Assembly (NCBI GenBank): GCA_021209875.1
Contig: JAGYVD010000001.1
Location: 186,001 to 250,000 of the forward strand
Origin: Rosellinia necatrix
Lineage: Eukaryota > Ascomycota > Sordariomycetes > Xylariales > Xylariaceae
DNA: 64,000 nucleotides
Reading direction: 5' to 3'
This document shows positions 21,254 to 33,033 of this stretch, one piece after another. Position 1 is the stretch's first letter. Each line of letters opens with the position of its first letter. The notes beneath the pieces are model-generated. The model worked only from the letters and a program-made list of their open reading frames with translations. It did no database searches and was not told where the DNA came from. The translations under genes and the position numbers were made by a program.

Positions 21254-23875
21254 ATGCCTCCCCCCGAACAGCCGCTCCATGAGCCGTCGACGAGCCGCAT
21301 CGCTGCCTCCCACCATGACCCCGCGATGAGCCATCCCAAGACGACCAACGAGGGCCTACTGGATAATGCTCCCCCCATCGCTATAACGTGCGCACCTAGC
21401 CCTTCCCAGCCAGACACCGCGGCGAGGGCGGACGAGCAGAAGGGCGACCGCGGCCGCCAAAGCACTCCTTCCCCAGCACCCGGAGACGCGCCCAGGCCCG
21501 ATATGACACGCCCGACGGAGCACGGCCCTCCCGAAAACACCCCCGAAGGCCAAAATGCCGCCGAGAACGACCAGCCGGACGACCACGAGCCCGATGCCAC
21601 TGTCGAGGCCATGGAATCCTCCGTCGCTACCTTGAAGCCTAAGAAACCCCAGTACTTAACTATAAATACAGCCCCTTACGTCGACCCAACACCACCCACC
21701 CCCACCGCTTCTCAGACCCCGTCGAGGGCCAACTCGGCACACCGGTCCAAGGGCCAGAGCTCGGGCTCTTCGCCGACCCCTTCCGACACCGGTTACGACG
21801 AAGCCCGCTTCGCTAGCGAGGATGAGCGCGAAGGCTCCTCGCGATCTGAGATTCAGAGCATCATGGAACAATTCCCAGAGGATGGCGGCGGCCCGGGAGC
21901 CGAAGAGGTCATGAGTCCAAGGCTCGAGATCGCCTCACCCCATCTGGCTAGCCCCCCTCTCCAGCACCCACCGAGGAAATCCAGCCTTGAACCGCTAGCT
22001 CCGAGCATCGCGCAACAGCTTCAGGAAATACAAGCGAGCATCTCCAGCACTTCGCCTACCACCGCCCGGTCCAAGGGAAAGCTCCATGCCCATGATCATG
22101 GCCCTCCCGTACCCCCGAAAGATGGCCGCTCCGAGGATAGGCTGACGGAGTCCCCCGTCTCATCCACCACCACCCTTCATCGCCCTCCACCCCCGGAACC
22201 AGAGCCCGAACCGGCTTTACCCTTTGACTTTCACCGTTTCCTAGAGCAGCTGAAGCATAAGAAAGCGGATCCTGTCGCGCGATACCTTAAATCCTTCTTA
22301 AACGAGTTCGGGAAGCGGCAGTGGATGGTTCACGAACAAGTCAAGATCATTGGCGACTTTCTCACCTTCATCGCTAATAAAATGGCCCAGTGCGAAGTTT
22401 GGAGAGAAGTATCTGACGCTGAGTTTGATAATGCTCGCGAGGGCATGGAAAAGCTCGTCATGAACAGACTATACACACAAACTTTTTCACCAGCTATTCC
22501 CGCGCCACAAGCCATACCAGGCGCAAAGCCAAAAAAGCGCGGCGGAGATCCGCCCATGGGCCCGGGTCGAAAGGGGCAGCACCAAGAGGATGTTGAGAGA
22601 GACGATATCTTAGCACAAAAAGTCAGCATATATGGGTGGGTCAGGGAAGAGCACTTGGATATACCAGCCGTCACGGACAGCGGGAAGAGGTTCCTTGCGC
22701 TAGCTCAACAAGGTCAGTTTCATACGCATGTTGGTTGTCAAGCTGCTGCTAACCGAACTAGAACTTTTGAAAATTAGGTCGTATAGGGCTCCTCGAGATA
22801 AGATTATTTGCGTCCTCAACTGCTGCAAAGTCATATTTGGTACGTCCTCTCAAGCGTTGCTAGAAACCCTATCACCATACTTACGCCGCGAGTAGGGCTT
22901 CTCAAACATAACAAATCGGATTCATCGGCTGATAGTTTCATGCCCCTCCTCATCTATGTCGTGCTCCGGGCCAATCCGGACCATCTGGTCTCAAACGTCC
23001 AGTATATCCTGCGCTTTCGCAACCAAGATAAACTAGGTGGCGAAGCGGGCTACTATCTATCCTCTCTGGTAAGAACCAAAACAAATCAAAATACCAGTCG
23101 TTTGTTTGATGGCGCGTGCCTTACTGATTATGTCCAGATGGGCGCTGTGCAGTTTATCGAGAACATGGACCGCACCACGTTGACGATATCAGATGAAGAC
23201 TTTGAGCAGAATGTAGAGGCCGCTGTGTCCGCTATCGCCGAAAAACACCGCACGGAGGAGTCGGCCACCCGATTGTCTACCTCTTTATCTGAAAAGGGTG
23301 GGCTGTACCCGAGGGAGTCGTCTTCGACACGGCCGTCATTTGAACAAGATGGTTCCAGAACGCCTCGACGATCCACTTCCCACGACGGTCATGAGTCGGG
23401 CGACGAGACGCCAGCAATTTCCGGTTTACTTCGTACCATTCAAAAGCCGTTGTCTTCCATTGGTAGGATTTTCTCCGAAGAACCCAGCGCTGCCGGACCT
23501 AGCACGCCTCCCCCTGTTCCGCAGCAGAATCCAACCCCTTCCCGGCCAAGCACACGACCAATCATAAAGCCGAACCCCGACGCACAAGTGCCACCGGCAG
23601 CAGTACGGCAACAACTATCAGCGCAGGAAGCTGCCGCAAGGCAAGCAAGTGCCGAAGCTGCCGAAGCATATAGATTACAGCGAGCAGAGCATAACAATGT
23701 AGTTGAAACCTTAGCTGGTATGTTCCCAGACCTGGATCGGGATATCATTAGCGACGTCGTCCACCAAAAGGAGGGGAGGTTAGTAGCGTACACGAATTCA
23801 CACGGAATCTCGAGTTGCTGACATAGATATAGGGTCGGTCTCGCAGTTGATGCCTGTCTCGCGTTAAGCGCCTGA
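21254..23875 (+). CDS. VPS9-domain Rab5 guanine nucleotide exchange factor with C-terminal CUE domain
   Basis: Five exons join in phase: 21254-22712, 22762-22839, 22896-23068, 23138-23778, 23833-23875 (797 aa). Residues 1-320 are disordered, rich in Pro, Ser and acidic residues. A helical bundle begins about 325 (FDFHRFLEQLKHKKADPVARYL) and leads into the VPS9 domain (about 390-620). That domain includes DKIICVLNCCKVIFG, the core ADSFMPLLIYVVLRANPDHLVSNVQYILRF, and the end GEAGYYLSSLMGAVQFIENM. The last 45 residues fit a ubiquitin-binding CUE domain, with MFPDLDRDIISDVV and a C-terminal DACLALSA. This is the architecture of yeast Vps9. Known role: activation of the Rab5/Vps21 GTPase on endosomes, coupling ubiquitinated cargo to vacuolar sorting. 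The start at 21254 is the first ATG of the frame. Confidence 0.93.
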
Positions 23876-24719
23876 TTTAGCGAACCTTCCTACCAGACCG
23901 AGCGTCGTGAAACGGTAACACTTTACACGTCGTGCCAGTAGACATACTCACCGAAGGCTCTATCTAACATGCCGGGCCCTCCAATGTTCAGTTGACTCTT
24001 ACATATCATTTGACCATGGCTCCGTCTCATTTATCAATGGACCTTAATAATACCCTTTCTCCGTCTTACATAATTTTCATCTCACTACTATACGATACTT
24101 GATTACAAACATAGTAGAATCTTGTCGTCATCATAAGCCTGCCATCAAGGATATCAAGAGCAAATTAGCCAATACTCTCAAGGGTGATCCCATAGCTTAT
24201 TTATCAACTATAAACCAAGAAGCTCAAGTTATACGAGTAAACCGGTATCCTAGGGCTTGTGAGTTCAGAACTGTAATTCGTTGAGAAGATATCGATGCCT
24301 TTGATACCTTCTGTTTATCTAGGTCGTCGTACAACATCACCTTCAGCAACTTGTAGGGAACGTAAAATGTGACATAAAGCGTTCCATGCCACTACTTTTC
24401 TAATCCCCTCTTAGATAAGACCGTGGTCTCTCGGCTAATACTGGAGCTTTGACGGATTGGCATAATATCTAGCGTGGATAACCTGGTGGATAGCCTGGTG
24501 CCACAATTTAGAGCCGCCCTCCTTAGCTGATCGATTGTCTCACGGGTCACCCCCTGAAAAAGGAAATGGTATACCCTAGACACACCGTCATATAACATCC
24601 ATCTTCATTGTTTGGCGACGATACCTGTACAGAATCACCCAAGAGGACGACCATGTTTATGAATCCCGGTTTCTAAGTCATAGGAGGCATAAGAAGTTGT
24701 CACGTGTCATGACGCACCT

Positions 24720-24880
24720 GTGCTCGCGTAGTATATGGGTATACTTCTCCAGTACCATGTTCGCTCCTGATTCTTCCCTTCTGCAAGCTTGAGTCTTGTA
24801 TGGTGCCTGCTATCTAGACCGAAGTGCATGTTACTATTACACCTAACCTTGAGACTCTTGCTCCGTCGAGACATCACGGG
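24720..24880 (+). repeat. Diverged repeat, copy A
   Basis: Alignable by eye to copy B at 25420-25600. Shared blocks are CTCGCGTAGTATATGG / CTCACGCAGTATATGG, TCGCTCCTGATTC / TCACTCTTGATTC, and GAAGTGCATGTTACTATTAC / GAAGTGTATATTGGTATTAT, followed by CCTTGAG. Most differences are C/T or G/A transitions, as expected after repeat-induced point mutation. No coding frame survives, so the parent element is unknown. Confidence 0.65.
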
Positions 24881-25419
24881 GAAATATATAGCCTTAGTGA
24901 TAAGGCCGGGAATTAAAGCTTACGTGCTGCTATAAACGCTATAGATAAGTTAGTAGCTAGGCTGAAGGCTGGCTTGAAGTCTGACTTATTGGTTTGACTA
25001 ATTATAAGCTAAAATAGGTTTGGTTTTATCATAGCTAACTGGTTGGATTATAACTAGTTAGTTATACTTATATTATATTAATTGTTTTGAGTCATAATGA
25101 CTAGAACAACCGTGCGCCAAATACTCCACTATAGATGTCACGACAGTGCTACACTGTGACACACTTGTTGCTAGCTGTTGCTCATATAACTAATTTCATC
25201 TATTGTATCGTAACTCAATTGATATAGGCCTTTCTGGGGGCTCTACGTTATAACAGTGACAGCTCCCAGTCCCTTGGGCTACGTACGCGGCCACTTAGGT
25301 GGCCCTGGCTTTTTCCAATTTTCAAGCTTCTGTTTCTTTTTCACCTTATAATTAATATGCGTTCCTAGAAACTGCTTCTCGGCACTACGAATGCCATGCG
25401 CCGTGACAATAACGTACCG

Positions 25420-25600
25420 TTACTCACGCAGTATATGGCCTGCCTTTTTTATAGCGTGTTCACTCTTGATTCCTTTTTTTCTCTTCAGAGGCTTTAGCCT
25501 TAGTTATATAATACGTATAACTCATCTAAGCTGAAGTGTATATTGGTATTATACCTGACCTTGAGCGTCCTGCTCTGCTGCAATACTCTATTACTTTTAC
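25420..25600 (+). repeat. Diverged repeat, copy B
   Basis: Second copy, same orientation as 24720-24880 and about 700 bp further on. The same order of conserved blocks is present, with small length differences (extra T in runs). It is the more AT-rich of the two, consistent with heavier C-to-T change. Confidence 0.65.
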
Positions 25601-26025
25601 TTATAAATTTTTGGTTTAATAATTAATTTAGTTATATTATACTTTGCATTATTTCTATAATATTAATCACTTCTAGTTACTTCTACTTATATTGTTATTT
25701 TTCCTGAATATCGGACTTGCACCTTGTTATACAAACCTTGACTCATTAAGTTAGCGTTTTTATAGCTGTAACTATATATTAAATATGTCGTGTGATCTGA
25801 ACTGCGTATTGCATGACCATATGAATCATAATGATGAGCTTGCATTGACCCCCTTGCATTGATTACTCTGCTTTCATTATACTACTTCGATCCGAGCTAT
25901 GCGTTCCTTGATGATAAAAATATAACAAGAATGTCTCGTGAGCTGAATAACTTACAATCTTCACTTCACGACCCGGGGATCTAAGCCAGATTGGTACCTA
26001 CTTACTGGACGAGACACAACCCATC

Positions 26026-27835
26026 ATGCACCGAAACCTGCTCTCCCTCGCCGTGTGCCTCTCGGCCACCGCTTGGGCCCAGGGCCAGACCACCGCCGTC
26101 GCCGCCGCCACGGCGCCCAACAAGCTACAATCCGCGGGGTTCAACTCGACGTTCACGCTGTCGCGGGCGCAGATCGAGGCGGCCGGCCTGTCGGCCAGCA
26201 CGGCGGCGGACGTGGAGGCGGCGGTGCGCTTCGACCGGTCGCAGCTGGCGAACGGCGGCGCCGGCGAGGACGCCTTCTACGAGTACGAGCTCCCGCCGCC
26301 GCGCGGCGACGGCCCGCGGCCGGCGCCGGGCACGCTGCTCAGGGTGCAGGCGCACACGGACCCGGCGCCCTTCGCGCTGCCGCCGAACACGGCGCTCTCG
26401 CGGATCCTGTACGCGACGCGGGACCTCAACGGGACCGCGCAGCCGGCGTCGGCGTACGTGCTGTGGCCGTTCGCGCCGCGGACCTTTCCCCCTACTACCA
26501 ACACCAACTCCAATTCCTCCTCCTCTTCTTCTTCTTCTTCTTCTTCTTCTTCTTCTTCTTCTTCTTCTTCTTCTTCTTCTTCTTCTCTCTCCTTCTTCCT
26601 CCTCCCCTTCCTTCCCTTCCGACCGGAAAGCAGAAGGGAGCAGCCAGACCAGAGCGCCGACGGTCCTCTGGTCGCACGGGACCTCGGGCTTCTTCGGCCC
26701 GCAGGCGCCGTCGGCGCACCGCGCGCTCTGGTACGGCGAGGCGGGGCCCTTCGCGCTCGCGCGCGACGGCTACGCCGTGGTGGCGGCGGACTACGCGGGG
26801 CTGGGCGTGTCGCGGTCCTGGGACGGAACGACGACGACTACGACTACGACTGCGACGACTACCGTCGCGCACCAGTACCTGGCGTCGCGCGCCGGCGCCC
26901 TCGACGGCCTGTACGCGCTCCGCGCGGCGCGCGCGGCGTTCCCGGGGTCGCTGACGGACGAGTTCGTGGCGCTGGGGCACAGCCAGGGCGGCGGCGTGAC
27001 GTGGGCGGTGGCCGAGGTCCTCGCTGCCGCCGCCTCCGGGGAAGGGGAAGGAGAGTTCGCGGACCTGCTCCGGGGGTACCGCGGCGGCGTGGCCGGCAGT
27101 CCGACGACGGACCTGTTCGCGGGCGCCGCGCCCCTCGTCGCGCCCCTCGTCGCCCTCGGGCTGGGCAGCGTGTTCGCCGGCTTCGAGCCGGAGCGCGACG
27201 GCTGGCTGACGGCGCTCGGCGCCCGGCGCCTGCGGCTGCTGCGCGAGGTCGGGGGCGGCGTCGCCGTCGCGCAGAGGCTGTTCCCATCCCACACCCCCGC
27301 CGCCGCCGCGCCCATGACGATCCGTCCCTCTTACAACGAGACCTGGCAGGCGGTCGCATACGCAGCGCTGGCGAATGTCGGACGTCGCGCCTTCGCGGGC
27401 CCGCTGCTCGTCGTCCAGGGGACCGAGGACCCGTACATCCCGTTCGACGTCACGAGCGCCACGGTGCGGGACACGTGCGCTGCGGTCCTACAGCAGCGGC
27501 AACAGCAGCAGCAGCGGGAGACAGAGGGGGAAGAAGAAGGGAGTGCAAGAAGAGGAAGAGGGGGAGGAAGAGGAAGAGGAAGAACAAGCGCGGATCTGGA
27601 GTACCTGGTGGTCAACGGCACGGGCCACGTGCCGACGCTCGACGCCGCGCGCCCGCTCTGGCTCGCCTGGATCCGCGCCCGCTTCGCCGCCGAGCCGCTG
27701 CGGAACCCCGGCTGTGGCGTCGCCACGCGCCTCGAGAGCTTCCTGCCGCTCGCGCGCTACGCCGCCGCCGGCACCTCGTACCCGCAGTGGGCCGGCGCGC
27801 CCGAGTACGCGTTCGAGATCCCGCTCGCCATCTGA
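26026..27835 (+). CDS. Secreted alpha/beta hydrolase (lipase-like), interrupted by a TCT microsatellite
   Basis: The N-terminal frame starts at 26026 with a signal peptide (MHRNLLSLAVCLSATAWAQG). It carries a conserved segment DLNGTAQPASAYVLWPF (near residues 130-147). The catalytic part continues one frame over, from about 26648 to TGA 27833-27835. It shows WSHGTSG (oxyanion region), VVAADYAGLGVS, the nucleophile elbow GHSQGGG, GTEDPYIPF (acid) and GTGHVPT (His). A 64-nt TCT tract sits exactly where the frame changes. Either it is a frameshift caused by repeat expansion or a base error, or a GT-AG intron 26458-26647 removes it; that intron is phase-correct (539 aa) but would delete VLWPF. 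Two more simple-sequence insertions, poly-Thr and Glu/Arg/Gly-rich, lie in later loops. Very GC-rich codons. Likely extracellular ester or lipid hydrolysis; the substrate is unknown. Confidence 0.75.
26524..26587 (+). repeat. TCT trinucleotide microsatellite, about 21 units
   Basis: An uninterrupted TCT/TTC array inside the hydrolase gene. It is read as poly-Ser in the upstream frame and poly-Leu in the downstream frame. It marks the frame discontinuity. Confidence 0.95.
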
Positions 27836-29110
27836 TTCTGTGATTCCGGTTCTCGAGGCGGTTTGTGTACGTATTCCGAATAGGGGGAGCTGGCACAGGG
27901 CGGAAGGGGGGGGCCGGGGTTGGAAGTGGTTATCCTCATATAGGCCGTGGGTTGATTTGGCTTCTTTTACATCGGGTTAGATATTTGTGAGGCGCGGGGA
28001 GGTAAATAACCCATTTATTATTCTAACTTATCCTTCTCTTACTTCATTTATGTGGCTCTTGAACCAGTCACATTTTCGTCATCTTCTAAACCCGTGCGAG
28101 GAAAGGCTTCCCTTGGCAAGCGAATTCGTGAATCGCTACCATCTCCTGTACTCTTCCGTATGATGACTTATATGCGATAAGAGACCTCTTAGTTTCGATT
28201 TTGAAGAGTTTCAATCCGTCTTAACAACATCGCCAGCGCCCAAATTGCATCGTTGGAGTGACCCACGACTTGTTTTTTTTTTTTTTAAGCTGTTATAATC
28301 ATAATCACCTACATTCCATATTCTTCTTATCGAAGACATCCACGGAAATACGCTGTAGCCAGCGATGACAGTGAACGGTGTAACGTATTTCACGGATTGG
28401 TCGTCTTGGGAGTTTATAATGGGGGTGTTGACTTAATAAGTACTTCTTCCTTGATCTCGGATGATATCTTGATATTCGCTTTGCATTGTTAACTGACGAG
28501 TTTTATCTTTACATATGTGGGCTTTACTCCGATAGATGGACAGAGCACCATATACCGTATGCCAGATAGAGTGTATAAATCTAAATGACATTCCAAAGCA
28601 TAAAAACACGATTGAGCTCTATCATTCTGCAAAAGAGAATCCTGAGCACAAATATTACCACACAAGGCGGGAATAGAAAGTGAACAAGAACAAATCCCCC
28701 ACGAGCGGCAAGAGCGATTAAGTAGGAAGACGAAGTATGTATATTGTATGTACGGGCGGAAGAATCATAGATCGTGCCAGAACTCGACGGGGGTGAGAAA
28801 ACCGCCGAGGGCAGATCAGTGCAATACAGTGCGTTTGGTCATGATGGAAGAGAACTATATACAAGAGAAGCGCGCGCGCGGAAAGGCAGGGGTGACGAGA
28901 ACAAAAGCCCGTCGCTCCCCCCCTTGTCCGCCCCCGACCTATCTAACCATTCCTTCATTCATTCTATCATATAGGTGTGGGTTGTCCATGATTGAAGAAG
29001 AAAAGAGGGGGGGAAGGGGAGAGAGAAAAGAGAAGAGATCTCTGAACCGATGAACTTCTTCCCCCCTCCTCCTCCTCCTCCTCCTCCTCTTTGTCTGCCG
29101 GGCGAGAGAC
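27836..29110. other. Intergenic between convergent genes
   Basis: 1.3 kb with the 3' flanks of the hydrolase (plus) and the cellobiohydrolase (minus). A T-run lies near 28273-28286 and a C/T-rich CCTCCT tract at 29057-29090 directly follows the cellulase stop on the minus strand. No gene is supported. Confidence 0.6.
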
Positions 29111-30585
29111 TTAGGCGCTGTAGGTGGAGTTGATGGGGCCGAACTTGATGTTGGAGTAGATGACGCTGGAGTTGGGGGACTGGGACTCGACGTCGGCGGG
29201 GACGCCGGAGGAGGTGGCGCAAGAGCCGCGCTGGGCGCCGGGCGAGGTCGAGCCGACGGGGAAGGTGGAGTCGAGCCAGAGCATGTTGGACGCGTGGTCG
29301 TCCCAGATGGACATGACGAGGACCATGTCGCGGGACAGGGCGTCGCCCATCTGCGAGAGGCCGCCGCGCTGGGCGAAGATGTCGGTGTCGCCGAACGCCA
29401 CCTTCTGCGCGCTGCAGAACTGGCTCGTGATCGAGTTGCCGCTGGTGCCGCTGATCGTGCTCTCGCTGTTGGGGATCACCTTGCCGTTCTGTACGTAGAA
29501 GCGCTTGATCTCGCTGAGCGCGCCGCCGGACTGGATGAACTGCGTCACCACCGTGATCTTCTTGGTCGTGTCGATGGTCAGACCGGCGCCGTAGAAGTTC
29601 TTGTTGCCCTGGCGGTAGCTGTTGAAGTCGCATCCGTCGGGGTCGCAGTCGCCGGCGTACCGGTCGGCCGAGTAGGTGCCGCCGCACGAGTCGCCCGTGC
29701 ACGAGTGGTAGGCAGAGTTCTTGCAAGGGTGGGGGGTGTAGGCGGTCGAGACCTTGTTGGCCTCCCAGATATCCATCTCGGCGCAGCAAGCACCAAGGTT
29801 ACCGACACCGGCGTTGGCGTCGTTGGACGAAGGCTTCCAGCCCTCGACGTTGGCCTAGAGATGAGAGGTTAGGACCTTTTTTCCTTATCACGATCCCTCC
29901 GCCGTGGAAATGCACGTACCTTGCCGTCGATGAACTTAAGATCACGGGGGCACTGAGAATCGCAGTAACCGGTACCGTACTTGGCACCGGCGGTGTTGCC
30001 GGAGTGCTTGGCCACGCCACCATCGAGGTCCATGGAGACGAAGTACAGGGCACCGTTCAGGCCGCAACTGTCGGAACCATGTTAGCTCACAAATACCGTC
30101 TGTTGTTGGTTTATCGGGTAGACTCACGGTAGGTTGGAGACGTCGACATCGAAGGTGAATTCGTTGCCGAGCAGCTTGAATCCCTGGTAGGTCTGGTCGT
30201 CCTTCATCAGGTACATGCGGCTGCCGATGTTCTTGCTGTAAGGGCCCTGGGTGACGAACTTCAGGGTGAGGGCATTGCCGGAGGTGGTGGCACCGTAAGT
30301 TCCGGCGTAGTCGGCACCATCCAGGCAGCAGGCGGTAACACACGAGGTCGGGTCCTTGCAGAGGTTTGTGTTCCAGGTGTTGCCGCTGTAGCAGTTAGTT
30401 CCGGTAGAGTCGTGGACCCATCGCCAGTTGGAGTCGACGACGACCTTGCCGTTGACGTTGTTGCAAGAGCCGGATGAGCAGTCTTGCCATGTGAGGGCAG
30501 GGTGAGTCTCCTGTGTGAGCGAGGCAGCACACTGGGCTTTGGCGGTAGCCACGAGGGCGGCGATGGCGGCGAGTTTGCTGTGCAT
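29111..30585 (-). CDS. GH7 cellobiohydrolase, catalytic domain only
   Basis: Three exons, 30128-30585, 29920-30067 and 29111-29854, give 449 aa in continuous phase. A 17-residue signal peptide ends at AKA before Gln-Cys, the usual pyroglutamate start of Cel7 enzymes. The active-site motif EMDIWEAN places the nucleophile at Glu228, the assisting Asp at 230 and the acid/base at Glu233. The tryptophan-lined subsites and the many paired cysteines ([31 protein letters not shown]) are all present. The loop [36 protein letters not shown] is in place, as in processive CBHI. Known role: processive release of cellobiose from the reducing ends of crystalline cellulose outside the cell. The protein stops after [15 protein letters not shown] with no linker and no CBM1 domain. 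Regulation is probably by carbon repression (see promoter). Confidence 0.96.
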
Positions 30586-30910
30586 GGTGAAGGTCTTTCT
30601 CTGGCCGAGGTAGGACTGGATAGATGACTGGTGTAGTGATCACAAAATCATCCTTGGAGTATTGCGAGATCATGCTCTTATATATCAATCTTCCTCCCCT
30701 CCTCCCCCCCATCTAGCGCACTGACGATGCCAACGGCCCAAGCCCTCATCACGGCGCCCGTGGTCTTGTCGATCGATCACAGATTTGCCGTTTCCAGAAT
30801 CTGGAGGGACGGCGTGCCGAGTTTGGCCTTGGAAGCCTCGCTAGTGGGGTGAGGCCCCCGGCTGACGGGCCGCAAACCTCGTTCCCACGGTGGAGGGGGG
30901 GGATGAGTCG
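30586..30910 (-). promoter_or_regulatory. Promoter of the GH7 gene: TATA box and CreA-like sites
   Basis: On the minus strand a TATATAAG box covers 30677-30684, about 92 nt before the ATG. Hexamers matching the CreA/Cre1 consensus SYGGRG occur at 30801-30806, 30844-30849 and 30890-30895 (plus strand). This is what a glucose-repressed cellulase promoter would show. Single SYGGRG hits are common by chance, so the clustering is only suggestive. I saw no clear GGCTAA (Xyr1/XlnR) site nearby. Confidence 0.5.
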
Positions 30911-33033
30911 GTGTATTCGCCTCCCAAGAGACAGACCGGAAATGATCTCAAGGGGCAGGACATGGCCCATCCGCACACGCTCACACGTGCTAGGCCAAGA
31001 CGAGGATGGGGACATATAGGCCCACACGTGTGTACAATACCTGTGTAGTGTAGTCGTAGTATAGTGGTAGCGCAGTGGTAGTGTAGTGGTTTTAGGAGTC
31101 TAGCACCCCTGAGGGTCGAGCGATCGTGGGCGCCGGAGCGGCGGGTTAACCCATGACGAGCAAAGAAACGCCTGCGGTGGGCGAGGGCGCCGGAGCGTGT
31201 CCACAGTGGGCATCCGTTCGTTGGGGGCCTTTCCTCAAACGCGACGGAAGAGGTCGGCCGAGCGCGACTAGGACCGGGAGAGGATCGAGCATCATGGCGC
31301 TTATGTGCACAAGGGCCCAAGGGGTTTCGGGCGGCCCTGAGCATGCCTGCCTACCTGCCTACAGCTAGCTATCTACATTAGTATAGTGTACTATAGTGTA
31401 GTGTAGTGATCTAGCATCCCACACACATCAACCACCCTTCCATCAACAAGCATCCAAGGCAGCATCCAAGGCGGCCTGGTAACTGGAATAAACCGTTGGG
31501 TTACTATAGCCCGTCCAACAGGGAAGCATCGGTGACGATCATCCCCGATTTTCGCAGGGTTACTCCGCAGCAGGGTGGGAGTGATCTGAAGGGGAATGTG
31601 TCCCCGCACAATGGGCGCAGAGGAAGCCGGGTAGGTGGTGTTCTGTTCATTTATGCGACCTGGCTGGTGGGAATACTCCCTCTCCTTCACTCTCGCCCTC
31701 GCAGGCCCTCGCAAATGAAAGCTCCAGTAAAGTGGAGAGCGCCAGAGGCTGATGCCAAGTGATGCATTTAATTTCGGTTTGAGTCTAAGACAACATCATC
31801 GCCAACCGCACTTTTCGCGAGGCTCGCCGGGTTTGGCAGGAGATTGATTGCGTAAGGCATAACTGAAGCCTCCTTATTTCACTAGTCCGGATATACGGTC
31901 CATGACACCAGTTTGGGCCCATCGCTCGTTGCCCATCGGGAGATCATCTAGATAGCCACTTATGGTACCCATCACACGTGCCCCTTAAATCTTCACGGCG
32001 CCTATGAATAGATCATAGGAGAAGTTAGCAAACAAAACCATACACCGCCTTGAAAATCACCGCCGAACATCGTTCAAACACAGGCAAAATTGCAAAGATT
32101 GCAAGATTGCACAGTATATGGCAGCGCCATTAGGTAGCCGGAAAATAGTATTTGCGTGGCATGATGGATTCGACGCCTAGGCCGTAGTGTAGATCATGAA
32201 ACAGTATCCTGGGGATACAGTGTTGGAGTGGCAAGCAATCGTGGATAGAGAGCCGATTCGTCGATGGATCCAGGTACCCATTCGGATGGACCAAGCCAAG
32301 ACGAGCGCGGAACAACTACCAGGTAAACGAGGAGGAATTGGCGGCTCAGGAGCCGAGATCATGTTGAAATAGCAAGCGACGGCAGCTCTGCCTGGGAATC
32401 ATGGAGATCTGTCAAGCCAAACAGGGAATAGAGCGAAGCGCTTGCACGCGCGCCCTGAGATGTTGCATCACAGTATCGTAATCACTATATCGATTTTCTT
32501 GACCGTGCCGTTGAGTACGGAATACCCAGCCGGAATCTGCCCAAATTCTAATCTTGGCATATTGGCTGGGCCATGACGTGTATGGTTCGCTTTCGCTTCC
32601 CAATGATCCATAAACTTGAAGAGCACATTTCTAAACCGCTTCTCGTCTTGTTAAGAGCGCGTTGGCGCCTGCGAAGTCTGAACACCAGCTCGGCGGTAGA
32701 CCCCCAACACGGCAATCCGGGATCTGTTTCCGACTTCCCGATTCGGATGGGCTCAAGACGTCACAGCAAGCAGCAATAAACATAGGAACGTACTCACACT
32801 CTACACGGCAGCGCACCAAGTGGTCGAATATGAGGGGTAAGGAAGCCGCGTGGACAAGCCGTCCTGCGCCGTCGGGGTATCTACCAGCGCCGTCGTTTTT
32901 GACCGCTCTGGTATGCTCCGAATCATTCAGTTCGACCCATGGTCTTCTAAGGTTAGACGTATACTACAAATAACTTTTATAATGTACTTGATACAGACGG
33001 GTACAGGGGTCCAGCTCGGTCCACCAGGGCCAC
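30911..33033. other. Intergenic, upstream of the GH7 gene
   Basis: About 2.1 kb with no supported gene. Two stretches of TAGTG/GTAGTGTAG repeats lie at 31042-31090 and 31380-31409. The rest looks like unique non-coding DNA. It separates two minus-strand genes, so it would hold distal cellulase promoter sequence and the 3' flank of the next gene. Confidence 0.6.

Larger units (their letters stand above)
23876..26025. other. Intergenic, AT-rich decayed repeat DNA
   Basis: The first 700 bp show no gene. From about 24900 to 25800 the sequence is strongly AT-rich with many TTATA/TAGTTA words and no long ORF. Two diverged copies of one element flank this zone (listed separately). The last 200 bp before 26026 serve as promoter for the hydrolase, without an obvious TATA box. 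Confidence 0.6.

Noticed and set aside
26495..27292. Long ORFs antisense to the secreted hydrolase
   Set aside because: Produced by high GC content on the opposite strand. They include poly-Lys from the TCT repeat and have no recognisable motif.
31046..31092. tRNA-like D-arm sequence (TAGTATAGTGGTAGC)
   Set aside because: No T-arm (GGTTCGAATCC type) or acceptor pairing follows. It belongs to a TAGTG-rich repeat.
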